Positions 19,223-27,642 of a stretch of 64,000 nt of DNA are shown piece by piece. This stretch comes from Amphritea pacifica. GTDB lineage: Bacteria; Pseudomonadota; Gammaproteobacteria; Pseudomonadales; Balneatricaceae. The DNA lies in the NCBI RefSeq assembly GCF_016924145.1, contig NZ_JAFFZO010000003.1:113679-177678 (forward strand). The letters run 5' to 3'. Every line of letters begins with the position of its first letter. Positions within the stretch are counted from its first letter, which is position 1. Both the position numbers and the translations under genes were made by a program. The notes beneath the pieces are model-generated. The model made no database searches. It was not told where the DNA came from and worked only from the letters and a program-made list of their open reading frames with translations.

Positions 19223-20461
19223 TCAGATCTTACGGAATACCAGGGTACCGTTGGTACCACCGAAACCGAAAGAGTTGGATACCGCAGCGTCTATGGCTGC
19301 TTCCTGAGCGGTGTGAGGGACATAGTTCAGGTCACAACCTTCAGACGGGTTATCCAGATTGATCGTGGGTGGAGCCACCTGATCACGGATAGCCAACACG
19401 GAGAAGATCGCCTCAACCGCACCAGCCGCCCCAAGCAGATGACCAATCATCGACTTGGTTGAGCTCATACGCACGGTTTCAGCAGCACTGCCCAGCACCA
19501 GCTTAGCAGCATTCGACTCAGCAATATCCCCAGCAGGGGTCGATGTACCATGGGCGTTAATGTAATTAACCTGATCGGGGTTAATCCCCGCATCTTTGAT
19601 CGCATTAGCCATCGACATCGCTGCACCCGCTCCATCCTCAGGAGGCGAAGTCATATGATAGGCATCATCACTCATACCAAAACCAACCAGTTCGGCATAG
19701 ATGGTTGCACCACGGGCTTTAGCAGCCTCATACTCCTCCAGCACAACCACACCAGCACCATCCCCCAGAACAAAACCATCACGGTCCCGGTCCCAGGGAC
19801 GACTGGCAGCCTGCGGATCATCATTACGGGTTGACAATGCTCTGGCAGCAGAGAAGCCGCCAACCCCCAGCGGAGTTGTTGCCATCTCGGCACCGCCAGC
19901 AATCATCACATCCGCATCGCTGTTCTGAATCATTCGCGCAGCAAAACCAATATTGTGAGTACCGGTCGTACACGCCGTAGTAATGGCAATGTTCGGGCCT
20001 TTAAAGCCATATTTAATGGCCAGATTGCCGGCGATCATATTGATGATGCTACCGGGTACAAAAAACGGCGAAATGCGACGCGGGCCACTGTTGTTAAGTG
20101 TATCGTGGGTCGCCTCAATCATCGGCAAGCCACCAATACCTGAACCAATTGCAACACCGATACGGGGAGCATTTTCTTCAGTGACTTCCAGTCCGGAATC
20201 TTCAACAGCCTGAATTGCTGCCACCATACCGTACTGAATAAACAGATCCATCTTCCGTGCATCTTTCGGGCTCATATAGCCACTGAGATCCAGCTCTTTA
20301 ACAGAGGCGGAAAAACGGGTGCCAAACGGCGTAGGGTCAAAGTGGGTGATTTCAGCTGCACCACTTTTGCCGTTAAGAATATTGGCCCATGTCTCCTGGA
20401 CAGTGTTACCTACCGGGGTCAGCATCCCCATACCCGTAACAACGACTCTTCTGCGAGACAT
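19223..20461 (-). CDS. fabF: Beta-ketoacyl-ACP synthase II
   Basis: A condensing enzyme of fatty acid elongation and temperature control of unsaturation. From ATG 20461 it has 412 residues: catalytic C164 in [13 protein letters not shown], the histidines of [11 protein letters not shown] and [15 protein letters not shown], and [11 protein letters not shown] at the C terminus. A strong GGAGG precedes the ATG; the TTG three bases earlier is ignored. An attenuator-like hairpin separates it from acpP. Confidence 0.95.
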   Translation of the reverse strand: MSRRRVVVTGMGMLTPVGNTVQETWANILNGKSGAAEITHFDPTPFGTRFSASVKELDLSGYMSPKDARKMDLFIQYGMVAAIQAVEDSGLEVTEENAPRIGVAIGSGIGGLPMIEATHDTLNNSGPRRISPFFVPGSIINMIAGNLAIKYGFKGPNIAITTACTTGTHNIGFAARMIQNSDADVMIAGGAEMATTPLGVGGFSAARALSTRNDDPQAASRPWDRDRDGFVLGDGAGVVVLEEYEAAKARGATIYAELVGFGMSDDAYHMTSPPEDGAGAAMSMANAIKDAGINPDQVNYINAHGTSTPAGDIAESNAAKLVLGSAAETVRMSSTKSMIGHLLGAAGAVEAIFSVLAIRDQVAPPTINLDNPSEGCDLNYVPHTAQEAAIDAAVSNSFGFGGTNGTLVFRKI

Positions 20462-20494
20462 CAAAATCCTCCTGCTTTACCGGGCGAACAAAAG

Positions 20495-20529
20495 AAAAGC
20501 CGCACTATATCACTATAGTTGCGGCTTCT
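20495..20529 (-). terminator. Attenuator-like hairpin between acpP and fabF
   Basis: Read leftward, GAAGCCGCAACTATA pairs with TATAGTGCGGCTTTTC through a short loop and is followed by an interrupted T-rich run (CTTTTCTTTTG). It lies in the acpP-fabF gap. A partial terminator here would give the high acpP to fabF expression ratio that the pathway needs; the T-run is imperfect, consistent with read-through. Confidence 0.6.
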
Positions 20530-20549
20530 CGGTAATCTGGTTGAGTCGA

Positions 20550-20783
20550 TTACTGATGTGCGTTGATGTAATCGATTGCCAGTTTAACAGTCGTGATTTT
20601 CTCTGCCTCTTCATCAGGAATTTCAGTTTCAAATTCCTCTTCCAGAGCCATAACCAGCTCTACAGTGTCCAGAGAGTCGGCACCCAGGTCTTCAACAAAA
20701 GAAGCTTCGGTGGTCACCTCTTCCTCTTTAACACCCAGCTGTTCAGCAATGATTTTCTTTACGCGCTCTTCGATGTTGCTCAT
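20550..20783 (-). CDS. acpP: Acyl carrier protein
   Basis: The acyl-chain shuttle of fatty acid synthesis. All 77 residues match AcpP: acidic helices, the phosphopantetheine attachment serine S37 in [18 protein letters not shown] and the ending [12 protein letters not shown]. It has its own leader of about 160 bp after fabG, where a strong separate promoter is expected, and a good ribosome binding site (GGAAGAG). Confidence 0.97.
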   Translation of the reverse strand: MSNIEERVKKIIAEQLGVKEEEVTTEASFVEDLGADSLDTVELVMALEEEFETEIPDEEAEKITTVKLAIDYINAHQ

Positions 20784-20943
20784 AACTCTTCCTATTATTT
20801 ATCGACATCCACACCCGAAGATGTGAACAGGGATTTTATTAGAATCCGCCGCTATGGATCAAGCCTGACGGCGATATTTCTCCAGTGAGCTGCGGCTCAT
20901 TATCAACACTTTTGCAAAAAAAACAATTCCCTAGGGGAAATCT

Positions 20944-21687
20944 TTACGACATATACATCCCACCATTGACATGAATCGTGTCTCCGGTGACATATCCGCC
21001 GGCATCACTGGCTAAAAAACCAACAACAGCAGCAATCTCTTCAGGCTGCCCTAAACGCCCCATTGGGATCTGTTTTTGCAGCGTTTCTTTATGTTCCTCT
21101 GGCAGACCACTGGTCATATCAGTATCGATAAACCCGGGTGCTACACAGTTGACCGTAATATTCCGGGAAGCCACCTCACGTGCCAGCGCCCGACTGAAGC
21201 CCTCCATCCCAGACTTAGCAGCAGCATAGTTTGCCTGTCCGGCATTACCCATTGAAGCAACCACCGATGATACATTGATGATGCGCCCCCAGCGCGCTTT
21301 TGTCATGCCACGCAAACAACCTTTCACCACCCGATAAACGGATTTCAGATTGGTATTCAAGACTGAATCCCACTCATCTTCTTTCATGCGAAGCATGATG
21401 TTATCCCGGGTAATGCCTGCATTATTGACGATGATCGTTACAGATCCAAACTGATCCTGTACTGCCTTCAGAACCTCATCAACCGACTCGTTCGAACCTA
21501 CATCAAGACATAATCCGGTTCCGGAAACGCCCGCTTCTTTCAGGTATGCCGCAATAGAAGTGGCACCATTTTCACTGGTCGCAGTACCCACAACAACCAC
21601 ACCCTGACGCCCCAGCTCCAGCGCAATCGCTTTACCGATTCCCCGAGTAGCACCGGTAACCAGAGCCACTTTGCCTTCGATACTCAT
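20944..21687 (-). CDS. fabG: 3-oxoacyl-ACP reductase FabG
   Basis: An NADPH-dependent SDR enzyme of fatty acid elongation. Its 247 residues contain TGATRGIGKAIA (11-22), NNAGITRDN, and the catalytic set S141, Y154 and K158 (NVSSVVASMGNAGQANYAAAK), ending with the FabG signature VTGDTIHVNGGMYMS. It lies 24 bp after fabD. Confidence 0.95.
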   Translation of the reverse strand: MSIEGKVALVTGATRGIGKAIALELGRQGVVVVGTATSENGATSIAAYLKEAGVSGTGLCLDVGSNESVDEVLKAVQDQFGSVTIIVNNAGITRDNIMLRMKEDEWDSVLNTNLKSVYRVVKGCLRGMTKARWGRIINVSSVVASMGNAGQANYAAAKSGMEGFSRALAREVASRNITVNCVAPGFIDTDMTSGLPEEHKETLQKQIPMGRLGQPEEIAAVVGFLASDAGGYVTGDTIHVNGGMYMS

Positions 21688-21711
21688 ATTCTGTTTCCTA
21701 TATTTCAGAGA

Positions 21712-22644
21712 TCAGGCGCTCAGCGCCTTCTCAAGACCCGCAGGATCGTTGATCGCAGCAACCGTCAGGGTGCGTTGAACTTTCTTATTAAGCCCGGATA
21801 ACACTTTACCAGGGCCGCACTCTACGGTGCTCTCAATACCCTGCTCTATCATATTCTGCACCGAGTCTGTCCATAAAACAGGGCTATATAGCTGCGCCAG
21901 CAGATTTGCGATCAGCTCATCAACACTCTCAGGCGATTTCGCAGTAAAGTTCTGGACTACCGGAATAGCAGGCATCTGCACTGATATTTTTTGCAGCTCA
22001 GCAGCCATCTGCTCAGCGGCTGGCTTCATTAGCACACAGTGCGAGGGAACACTGACCGGCAGAGGTATCGCCCGCTTGGCTCCCGCAGCCTTACAACCTT
22101 CAATAGCACGCTCAACTGCGGCTTTATTGCCCGCAATCACAACCTGCCCCGGACAGTTAAAGTTTACCGGGGAAACAACCTCGTCAGCGGCAGCCGCTTC
22201 ACAGGCCGCCTGAATAGCATCATCGGCAAGACCGAGAATAGCAGCCATTGCACCAGTGCCTGCCGGAACCGCCTGCTGCATAAACTCGCCCCGCAACCGG
22301 ACAAGGTTTACCGCATCTGTAAAGCCGATAGCACCTGCACAAACCAGCGCTGTATACTCACCCAGACTATGCCCTGCCATCAGCGCAGGCGACTTACCCC
22401 CCTGCTGCTGCCACAAACGCCAGAGGGCAACTCCAGCAGTGAGTAGTGCGGGCTGCGTACGATCAGTCTGATTCAGATCCTCTTCGGGACCATTCTGGGT
22501 CAGCGCCCATAGATCATATCCAAGAACCTCAGATGCTTCAGCGAAAGTTTCCTGAATAACAGAGTGTTCGGCGGCCAGTTCGGCCAGCATTGCCAGGTGC
22601 TGAGAGCCCTGACCGGGAAAAACAAAAGCGAGGGATTGTGGCAT
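21712..22644 (-). CDS. fabD: Malonyl-CoA:ACP transacylase
   Basis: It loads malonyl units onto ACP. From the ATG at 22644 (GAGGT ribosome binding site) it has 310 residues: FVFPGQGSQ (8-15), the nucleophile S93 in GHSLGEYTAL, R of VRLRGEFMQ, the histidine of VPSHC and the VECGPGKVLSGL C terminus. The upstream in-frame start at 22677 adds an implausible hydrophobic MLCVYLYIEVT. Confidence 0.95.
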   Translation of the reverse strand: MPQSLAFVFPGQGSQHLAMLAELAAEHSVIQETFAEASEVLGYDLWALTQNGPEEDLNQTDRTQPALLTAGVALWRLWQQQGGKSPALMAGHSLGEYTALVCAGAIGFTDAVNLVRLRGEFMQQAVPAGTGAMAAILGLADDAIQAACEAAAADEVVSPVNFNCPGQVVIAGNKAAVERAIEGCKAAGAKRAIPLPVSVPSHCVLMKPAAEQMAAELQKISVQMPAIPVVQNFTAKSPESVDELIANLLAQLYSPVLWTDSVQNMIEQGIESTVECGPGKVLSGLNKKVQRTLTVAAINDPAGLEKALSA

Positions 22645-22752
22645 TGTTACCTCAATGTACAGATAAACGCATAACAATTTAAAGGTCGTAGTTTACAGGA
22701 TTCGCGATGAATTAAAACGTTTGTCTTATAGATCAAATATTTCCGCCCTGCT

Positions 22753-23784
22753 TCAGCTGATCTGAGATTCCAGCTGGCGATTGATACTGCCTGGAACATC
22801 CATTCGGACCTCCGCAACAGCCTGATCAATCGCATAGCCAAAGCACTGTCGATTAGCCGAGCCATGACTCTTCACAACGATCCCCTGCAACCCCAGCAGG
22901 CTTGCACCATTGCGACGCGCCGGATCAATATGGGCGCGTATCTCTTCCAGCACAGGCCCGACAAGCACCGCCATTATTTTACGCCACAGCGAGCGGGCAA
23001 AACTCAGACGCAGTTGACGACCGATGAGGCGTGCAACCCCTTCACTGCTTTTGAGCGCGATATTGCCAACAAAACCATCACAGACCACGACATCCACCTT
23101 ACCGGTAAAGATATCGTCACCTTCGATAAAGCCAATGTAGTTCAGGCCGCCATGCTCACGTATCAGCCGGGAAGCCAGTTTAACCTGTTCATTCCCCTTA
23201 ATCTCTTCAGCGCCGACATTGAGCAGCCCGATGCGAGGCTCCTCAATTCCTTCAACGGCACGGGTCATCACCGACCCCATAATTGCAAACTGCAGCAGGT
23301 GTTCGGCGCTGCAATCGACATTTGCCCCCAGGTCCAGCATATAGCTGACGCCGTTAACGGATGGAATGGCGGTAATGATAGCCGGGCGATCGATCCCCGG
23401 AAGCATTTTAAGCGTAAAGCGCCCTAGCGCCATCAGCGCCCCGGTATTACCGGCACTCACACAAGCCTGCGCCCGACCTTCCGCCACCTGCGTGATGGCG
23501 CGATACATAGAGGTGTCACGACGCTTACGCAGTGCATGAGAGGGCCGCTCATCATTGGCGATAACATTCTCTGCATCAATAATCGAGATACGAGAAACGA
23601 GGCTTTTATCGGAGCGTTTTTTCAGAGAGTCAGCAAGCAGAGGTGCAAGAACAGCTTGTTGACCAATCAGTTGCAGGGTCAAGCGGGGGTGACGCTTCAG
23701 GGCGTCTACTGAGGCAGGAATAACAACGCGGGGACCGAAGTCCCCGCCCATCGCGTCTATGGCGATGCAAATGCTGTCAGACAA
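22753..23784 (-). CDS. plsX: Phosphate acyltransferase PlsX
   Basis: It makes acyl-phosphate from acyl-ACP for phospholipid synthesis. The 343-residue protein begins ICIAIDAMGGDFGP, followed by SVDALKRHPRL, GNTGALMALGRF, MLDLGANVDC, LLNVGAEEIKGN and CDGFVGNIALKSSEG, all PlsX hallmarks. The start is a TTG two bases after the rpmF stop (no ATG is available before the conserved core), so translation is probably coupled to rpmF. Confidence 0.95.
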   Translation of the reverse strand: MSDSICIAIDAMGGDFGPRVVIPASVDALKRHPRLTLQLIGQQAVLAPLLADSLKKRSDKSLVSRISIIDAENVIANDERPSHALRKRRDTSMYRAITQVAEGRAQACVSAGNTGALMALGRFTLKMLPGIDRPAIITAIPSVNGVSYMLDLGANVDCSAEHLLQFAIMGSVMTRAVEGIEEPRIGLLNVGAEEIKGNEQVKLASRLIREHGGLNYIGFIEGDDIFTGKVDVVVCDGFVGNIALKSSEGVARLIGRQLRLSFARSLWRKIMAVLVGPVLEEIRAHIDPARRNGASLLGLQGIVVKSHGSANRQCFGYAIDQAVAEVRMDVPGSINRQLESQIS

Positions 23785-23786
23785 GT

Positions 23787-23969
23787 TTACTCGTCGTCTT
23801 GCTGTGCAACAACCTGCTTACCACGGTAGAAACCGTCAGCACTTACGTGGTGACGACGGTGAGTTTCACCAGTAGTTGCTTCTACGGAAAGAGTTGGGTT
23901 GCCCAGTGCATCGTGTGAACGACGCTGTCCGCGACGTGAACGAGTTACTTTGCTCTTTTGTACTGCCAT
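23787..23969 (-). CDS. rpmF: 50S ribosomal protein L32
   Basis: A 60-residue basic ribosomal protein: [20 protein letters not shown] at the start, [21 protein letters not shown] in the middle. It lacks the CxxC pairs of zinc-binding L32 forms, as usual in Gammaproteobacteria. It lies between yceD and plsX. Confidence 0.97.
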   Translation of the reverse strand: MAVQKSKVTRSRRGQRRSHDALGNPTLSVEATTGETHRRHHVSADGFYRGKQVVAQQDDE

Positions 23970-23987
23970 GGGTATATAGCTCCTATT

Positions 23988-24503
23988 TCACTTATCAGCC
24001 TTCAGTGAGGCTAATACACTGAAAGGGTTCGGTTTATCAGTTTCATTGTCAGTCGTAGCCGCTTCACCGAAGGAAGTCTGCACACTGCAATCGTCATGAA
24101 ATGGCACAATCGGAAGCGTTAGAATCAGCTCCTCTTCCACCATCGGCAACAACTCCAGCTCATCTCCCGCTACAATCAGATGATCATAGTACCTGGGTAG
24201 ATTCTTTGCATGCTCCTCAGTGGGAGCAATAGCCAAATTGAACTTCGCTTCGATGTCGATCTCAACTGGCTCAAGACAGCGCTGACAGGCCATTTTCACC
24301 TGAGTGACAGCAGTGCCTTTTATTGTACGGATACGCAGTTCATCAAGATCAAACTGCAGATCAACAGCAACCCTGCCCTGCGAATCAGTCAGCATTGTGA
24401 CCAGATTTGGCAGCAGAGCAAGCTCAGCGTCACCTTCAATCCGTACTCCCCGATCAGCAAGCTTACGCGGGTCAATTTTCTTTGGTAATGGGGCGTTCGA
24501 CAT
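23988..24503 (-). CDS. yceD: YceD (DUF177) family protein, 23S rRNA accumulation protein
   Basis: The 171-residue protein matches YceD: KIDPRKLADRG near the N terminus, the MACQRCLEPVEIDIEAKF pair of cysteines, the acidic MVEEELILTLPIVPFHDDC segment and the PNPFSVLASLKADK end. It is linked to 23S rRNA and to the co-transcribed rpmF. The mRNA appears almost leaderless (see the promoter entry). Confidence 0.92.
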   Translation of the reverse strand: MSNAPLPKKIDPRKLADRGVRIEGDAELALLPNLVTMLTDSQGRVAVDLQFDLDELRIRTIKGTAVTQVKMACQRCLEPVEIDIEAKFNLAIAPTEEHAKNLPRYYDHLIVAGDELELLPMVEEELILTLPIVPFHDDCSVQTSFGEAATTDNETDKPNPFSVLASLKADK

Positions 24504-24512
24504 AAGCGCGCA

Positions 24513-24541
24513 ATTCTAGGGATCAAAAACCAGTCTGTCAA
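24513..24541 (-). promoter_or_regulatory. Sigma-70 promoter for yceD-rpmF-plsX
   Basis: On the minus strand TTGACA (24541-24536), a 17-base spacer and TAGAAT (24518-24513) form a near-consensus promoter. The predicted transcription start, about 7 bases downstream, falls 2-4 bases before the yceD ATG. Confidence 0.75.
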
Positions 24542-24624
24542 AGGAAATAAGGCTTTAAAAGCGAAAAAAACAGGCTAATATCTGCACCTTATCGCAACCG
24601 CTCACTATTTGGAGAAAATCAGGT

Positions 24625-25203
24625 ATGTCCCGGCTGATTCTGGCATCCAGTTCACCTTTCAGAAAAGCGATTCTGGATAAACTCAATATTGTTTACGAAG
24701 CGGTTTCTCCCGATATTGATGAAACACGTTTAGATTCTGAAACACCACAACACTATGTTGCCCGGCTTGCCCGAGAAAAAGCAGAAGCGTTGCAGACGGA
24801 TTACCCCGATGCACTGATTATCGGTTCAGACCAGACCGCTATTATCAACGGTAAAACGATTGGCAAACCTGGAAGCTTTGACAACGCCTGTCAGCAACTG
24901 CGTGAGGCATCTGGAAAGAAGATTACCTTCCTGACCGGACTCTCACTGCTGAACAGCCAAACCGGTAGCTGTGAAACGGATGTGATTCCGTTTCATGTCT
25001 ACTTTCGACACCTGACACCGACAATGATTGAAAACTATCTTACAGCAGAGCAACCCTATAACTGTGCCGGCAGCTTTAAATCTGAAGGACTGGGGATCGC
25101 TTTGTTTGAAAAACTGGAGGGGGATGATCCTAACGCCCTGATCGGCCTGCCGCTGATTCGCCTGATCAGAATGCTGGAAAACCAGGGAATCAACGTTATC
25201 TAA
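24625..25203 (+). CDS. maf: Maf-family nucleotide pyrophosphatase (YceF type)
   Basis: A 192-residue house-cleaning pyrophosphatase. It begins LILASSSPFRKAILDKL, then SPDIDETR, LAREKAEAL, the catalytic-aspartate strand IIGSDQTAI, GKPGSF and GSFKSEGLGIALFEKLEGDDPNALIGLPL. The F at SSPFRK and the IDET motif point to the YceF subgroup, which hydrolyses m7GTP, rather than the dTTP/UTP (YhdE) group. Divergent from yceD. In Pseudomonas the next gene would be sppA; here 12 kb of other genes intervene. Confidence 0.9.
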   Translation: MSRLILASSSPFRKAILDKLNIVYEAVSPDIDETRLDSETPQHYVARLAREKAEALQTDYPDALIIGSDQTAIINGKTIGKPGSFDNACQQLREASGKKITFLTGLSLLNSQTGSCETDVIPFHVYFRHLTPTMIENYLTAEQPYNCAGSFKSEGLGIALFEKLEGDDPNALIGLPLIRLIRMLENQGINVI

Positions 25204-25306
25204 ACCGCTGAGTATTACAATACGATACTTTTCACCACTAAGTTCATGAAACACCTCTTATCTCAGAGAATCAACTCCATCGAAACAGGTAATCACGGAG
25301 TTGAAC

Positions 25307-25906
25307 ATGAAAAACGCTAACCTTAACACGCTGGAACAACAGGTCGCTTCTGCCCTACAGGAGGGCGATCTACTGTTTATCTCCATCGATGCTTTCCTTT
25401 ACAAGCAGGTTGCCAAGGGCACTGGAAGCTGGTGTTCGCATGTAGGTTTTGCCATTAAAGAAAATGACCAGTGGCTGGTAATTGAAAGCAAAGTCCCGTT
25501 TGTCAGCAAAACCCCATTGCGTAAATTTCTCAGTCGCACCTGCAACGGTGAAGTGATGATTCGCCGCCTGAAGCAGCCCCTTTCAGCAACAGAGCTTGAG
25601 CAGTTGAAACAATCGGCAGATAAACTGTCCGCAACACTCCCAACGACGCTATACCATCTGGGATTCGATTTAGATTCCGAACGTCAGTTCTGCTCTAAGT
25701 TTGTCCATCTGGTTTATAAAGATGCCTTAGGTATTGAACTGGGCAAGGCACAAACACTTGAGCAACTGCTGCAGGAAAATCCTCAGGCTTCAGTGAGATT
25801 CTGGCGCTGCTGGTTTGTGGGATTTATTCCCTGGAAACGTCAGACACTCACTCCGGCCAGCCAGATTAATGATCCGCAGTTAAATACAGTATTTTGTACC
25901 TTATAA
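25307..25906 (+). CDS. YebB-like (DUF830) permuted NlpC/P60 cysteine hydrolase, copy 1
   Basis: The 199-residue protein aligns end to end with E. coli YebB: EGDLLFISIDAF, SHVGFAI with the candidate catalytic histidine H45, the acidic IESKVPF (E60), YHLGFDLDSERQFCSKFV with the nucleophile C129, and the ending WFVGFIPWKRQTLTPAS. Circularly permuted papain-like amidases act on lipids, murein or peptides; YebB itself has no known substrate. No signal peptide is visible, so it is probably cytoplasmic. ATG 25307 follows CGGAG; the TTG at 25301 is rejected. Followed by a paralogue in tandem. Confidence 0.85.
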   Translation: MKNANLNTLEQQVASALQEGDLLFISIDAFLYKQVAKGTGSWCSHVGFAIKENDQWLVIESKVPFVSKTPLRKFLSRTCNGEVMIRRLKQPLSATELEQLKQSADKLSATLPTTLYHLGFDLDSERQFCSKFVHLVYKDALGIELGKAQTLEQLLQENPQASVRFWRCWFVGFIPWKRQTLTPASQINDPQLNTVFCTL

Positions 25907-25932
25907 ATCAGGCTTCAGGGAGGATTCAGGCA

Positions 25933-26523
25933 ATGAAAAAAATAAATAACGATCAGCTCTCTGTTCAGGTTAACAACCTGCTTAAAGAGGGAGATATTAT
26001 CTTCTCTTCAATCGACCTGTTGGTCTGCCGGCAAGTCGCCAGAGAAACCGGTAGCTGGAGCTCTCACGTAGGATTTGTTCTTAAAGAAAACAATCAATGG
26101 ATGGTTGTAGAAAGCAAAGTCCCTTTCGTCTGTAAAACACCTTTAAGAAAGTTTATCCAGCGCACCCGGGACGAACAAATCATGGTCCGTCGCCTGAAAC
26201 AACCCTTAACCGAAAAACAGGTCGGAAAACTTAAACAGCTAACAGAAAAGCATATTGGCAAGCTTTACCATTCCGGCTTCGATTTCGACTCGGATCGTCT
26301 CTTCTGTTCGAAGCTTGTCTACCTGATATATAAAGAAGCAACCGGCGTTAAGCTGGGCCAAATTCTCACGCTTGAAACACTGATAAATCAAAACCCACAG
26401 GCATCTTCAGGCTTATGGTATCTATGGTACTTTGGTTCGGTACCCTGGCAACGCCGAACGTTAACCCCGGCCAGCCAGATTAATGATCCACAGCTAATCA
26501 CCGTTTACTCTACGGTTGGCTAA
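25933..26523 (+). CDS. YebB-like (DUF830) permuted NlpC/P60 cysteine hydrolase, copy 2
   Basis: A 196-residue paralogue of the preceding gene, identical over many blocks (VESKVPFV.KTPLRKF, RRLKQPL, LTPASQINDPQL). Catalytic H45 (SHVGFVL) and C125 (LFCSKLVYLIYKEA) are kept, so both copies should be active. The ATG at 25933 has GGGAGG upstream; the frame begins inside the preceding gene. The pair probably arose by tandem duplication and then diverged; the middle helix (VGKLKQLTEKHIGK against LEQLKQSADKLSAT) differs most. Confidence 0.85.
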   Translation: MKKINNDQLSVQVNNLLKEGDIIFSSIDLLVCRQVARETGSWSSHVGFVLKENNQWMVVESKVPFVCKTPLRKFIQRTRDEQIMVRRLKQPLTEKQVGKLKQLTEKHIGKLYHSGFDFDSDRLFCSKLVYLIYKEATGVKLGQILTLETLINQNPQASSGLWYLWYFGSVPWQRRTLTPASQINDPQLITVYSTVG

Positions 26524-26540
26524 ATACTACTCAGCCGTAT

Positions 26541-27461
26541 TCAGGGCGGTGTAAAATTATCCAGCATACAGTTTTGTTCCTCCGTAGAGGATTCAATCTG
26601 TATCGTGGAATGCGCTATGCCAAAATGATCATGAAGATATTGCTGCTGATCACACAAAAAGCGGTTATCAAGCTTGCTATCACTGACTACCAGATGAACG
26701 GTCAGCGCGATCTCCGTGGTACTTAAAGGCCAGACATGCAGATCATGAATACGCTCCACTGATTCCAGGCCATTGAGGTATTGCTTTAAGGCGGGGATAT
26801 CGACACTATCCGGCACTGCATCCAGAGCATAGTTCATCGAATCCTTAAGCAGCCCCCATGTGCCAACCAGAATAACGGCAACGATGATAAGACTGATGAC
26901 CGGGTCGATCCACAGCCAGCCTTTAAACAGAATAAACAGGCCAGCGATCACCACCCCGAGGGAGACCACCGCATCGGCTGCCATATGCAGAAAAGCACCT
27001 TTAATGTTCAGATCATCTTTCTGCCCGCTGAAAAACAGCAGTGCTGTCAGTGTATTGATCACCACACCGATCGCGGCCACCACAATCACCGTCATGCCCC
27101 CAACCGGAGTCGGATTGCTAAAGCGTCCTACCGCCTCCCAGGCAATACCTCCAAGGGCGATAAGTAATAGAATAGCACTGGCCAGTGAGGCCATTACCGT
27201 TGCCTTACGCAAGCCATAGGTACGCTTTTCAGTGGCTGCTTTTCTGGCAAGAAAACTGGCTCCCCACGCCAGTATCAGACTGAATACATCGCTGAGATTG
27301 TGTCCTGCATCTGCGATCAGTGCCAGCGATTCTGACAACACCCCATAGATGACTTCAATCACCACAAACATAAGGTTAAGGACGATGCCAATGGCAAATG
27401 CCCGGTTGTAATCGGTAACCTGATGACTATGGCCCGGGTGATGACTGTGATGGTGACTCAT
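26541..27461 (-). CDS. Cation diffusion facilitator (ZitB/CzcD-type) metal exporter
   Basis: A 306-residue six-helix inner membrane protein that exports Zn2+ (possibly Cd2+ or Co2+) in exchange for protons. A His-rich N terminus (SHHHSHHPGHSH) precedes helix 1; metal-site residues appear in helix 2 (IADAGHNLSD, D51/H54/D58) and helix 5 (LHMAADAVVSL). The cytoplasmic C-terminal domain shows VHDLHVWPLSTTEIALTVHL, as in CzcD/ZitB. The ATG at 27461 has GAGGAG upstream, so the longer frame is not used. It converges with the yebB-like pair. Confidence 0.92.
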   Translation of the reverse strand: MSHHHSHHPGHSHQVTDYNRAFAIGIVLNLMFVVIEVIYGVLSESLALIADAGHNLSDVFSLILAWGASFLARKAATEKRTYGLRKATVMASLASAILLLIALGGIAWEAVGRFSNPTPVGGMTVIVVAAIGVVINTLTALLFFSGQKDDLNIKGAFLHMAADAVVSLGVVIAGLFILFKGWLWIDPVISLIIVAVILVGTWGLLKDSMNYALDAVPDSVDIPALKQYLNGLESVERIHDLHVWPLSTTEIALTVHLVVSDSKLDNRFLCDQQQYLHDHFGIAHSTIQIESSTEEQNCMLDNFTPP

Positions 27462-27642
27462 ACAACTCCTCAACATGTCTGTTGAACTAAATAAGCTTAT
27501 AAAAAACGCGGCAAAAAGATAAAGCCGTTTAGTGACTGGCTTTTGTCAATTACTCCGCAAGAATATGGGCGCTGGTAACCTGTTGAAGTAATGCCCGTAT
27601 TTGTTAATCTGTCTATTCGATTAGAGTGACATAAAGTAGCGC

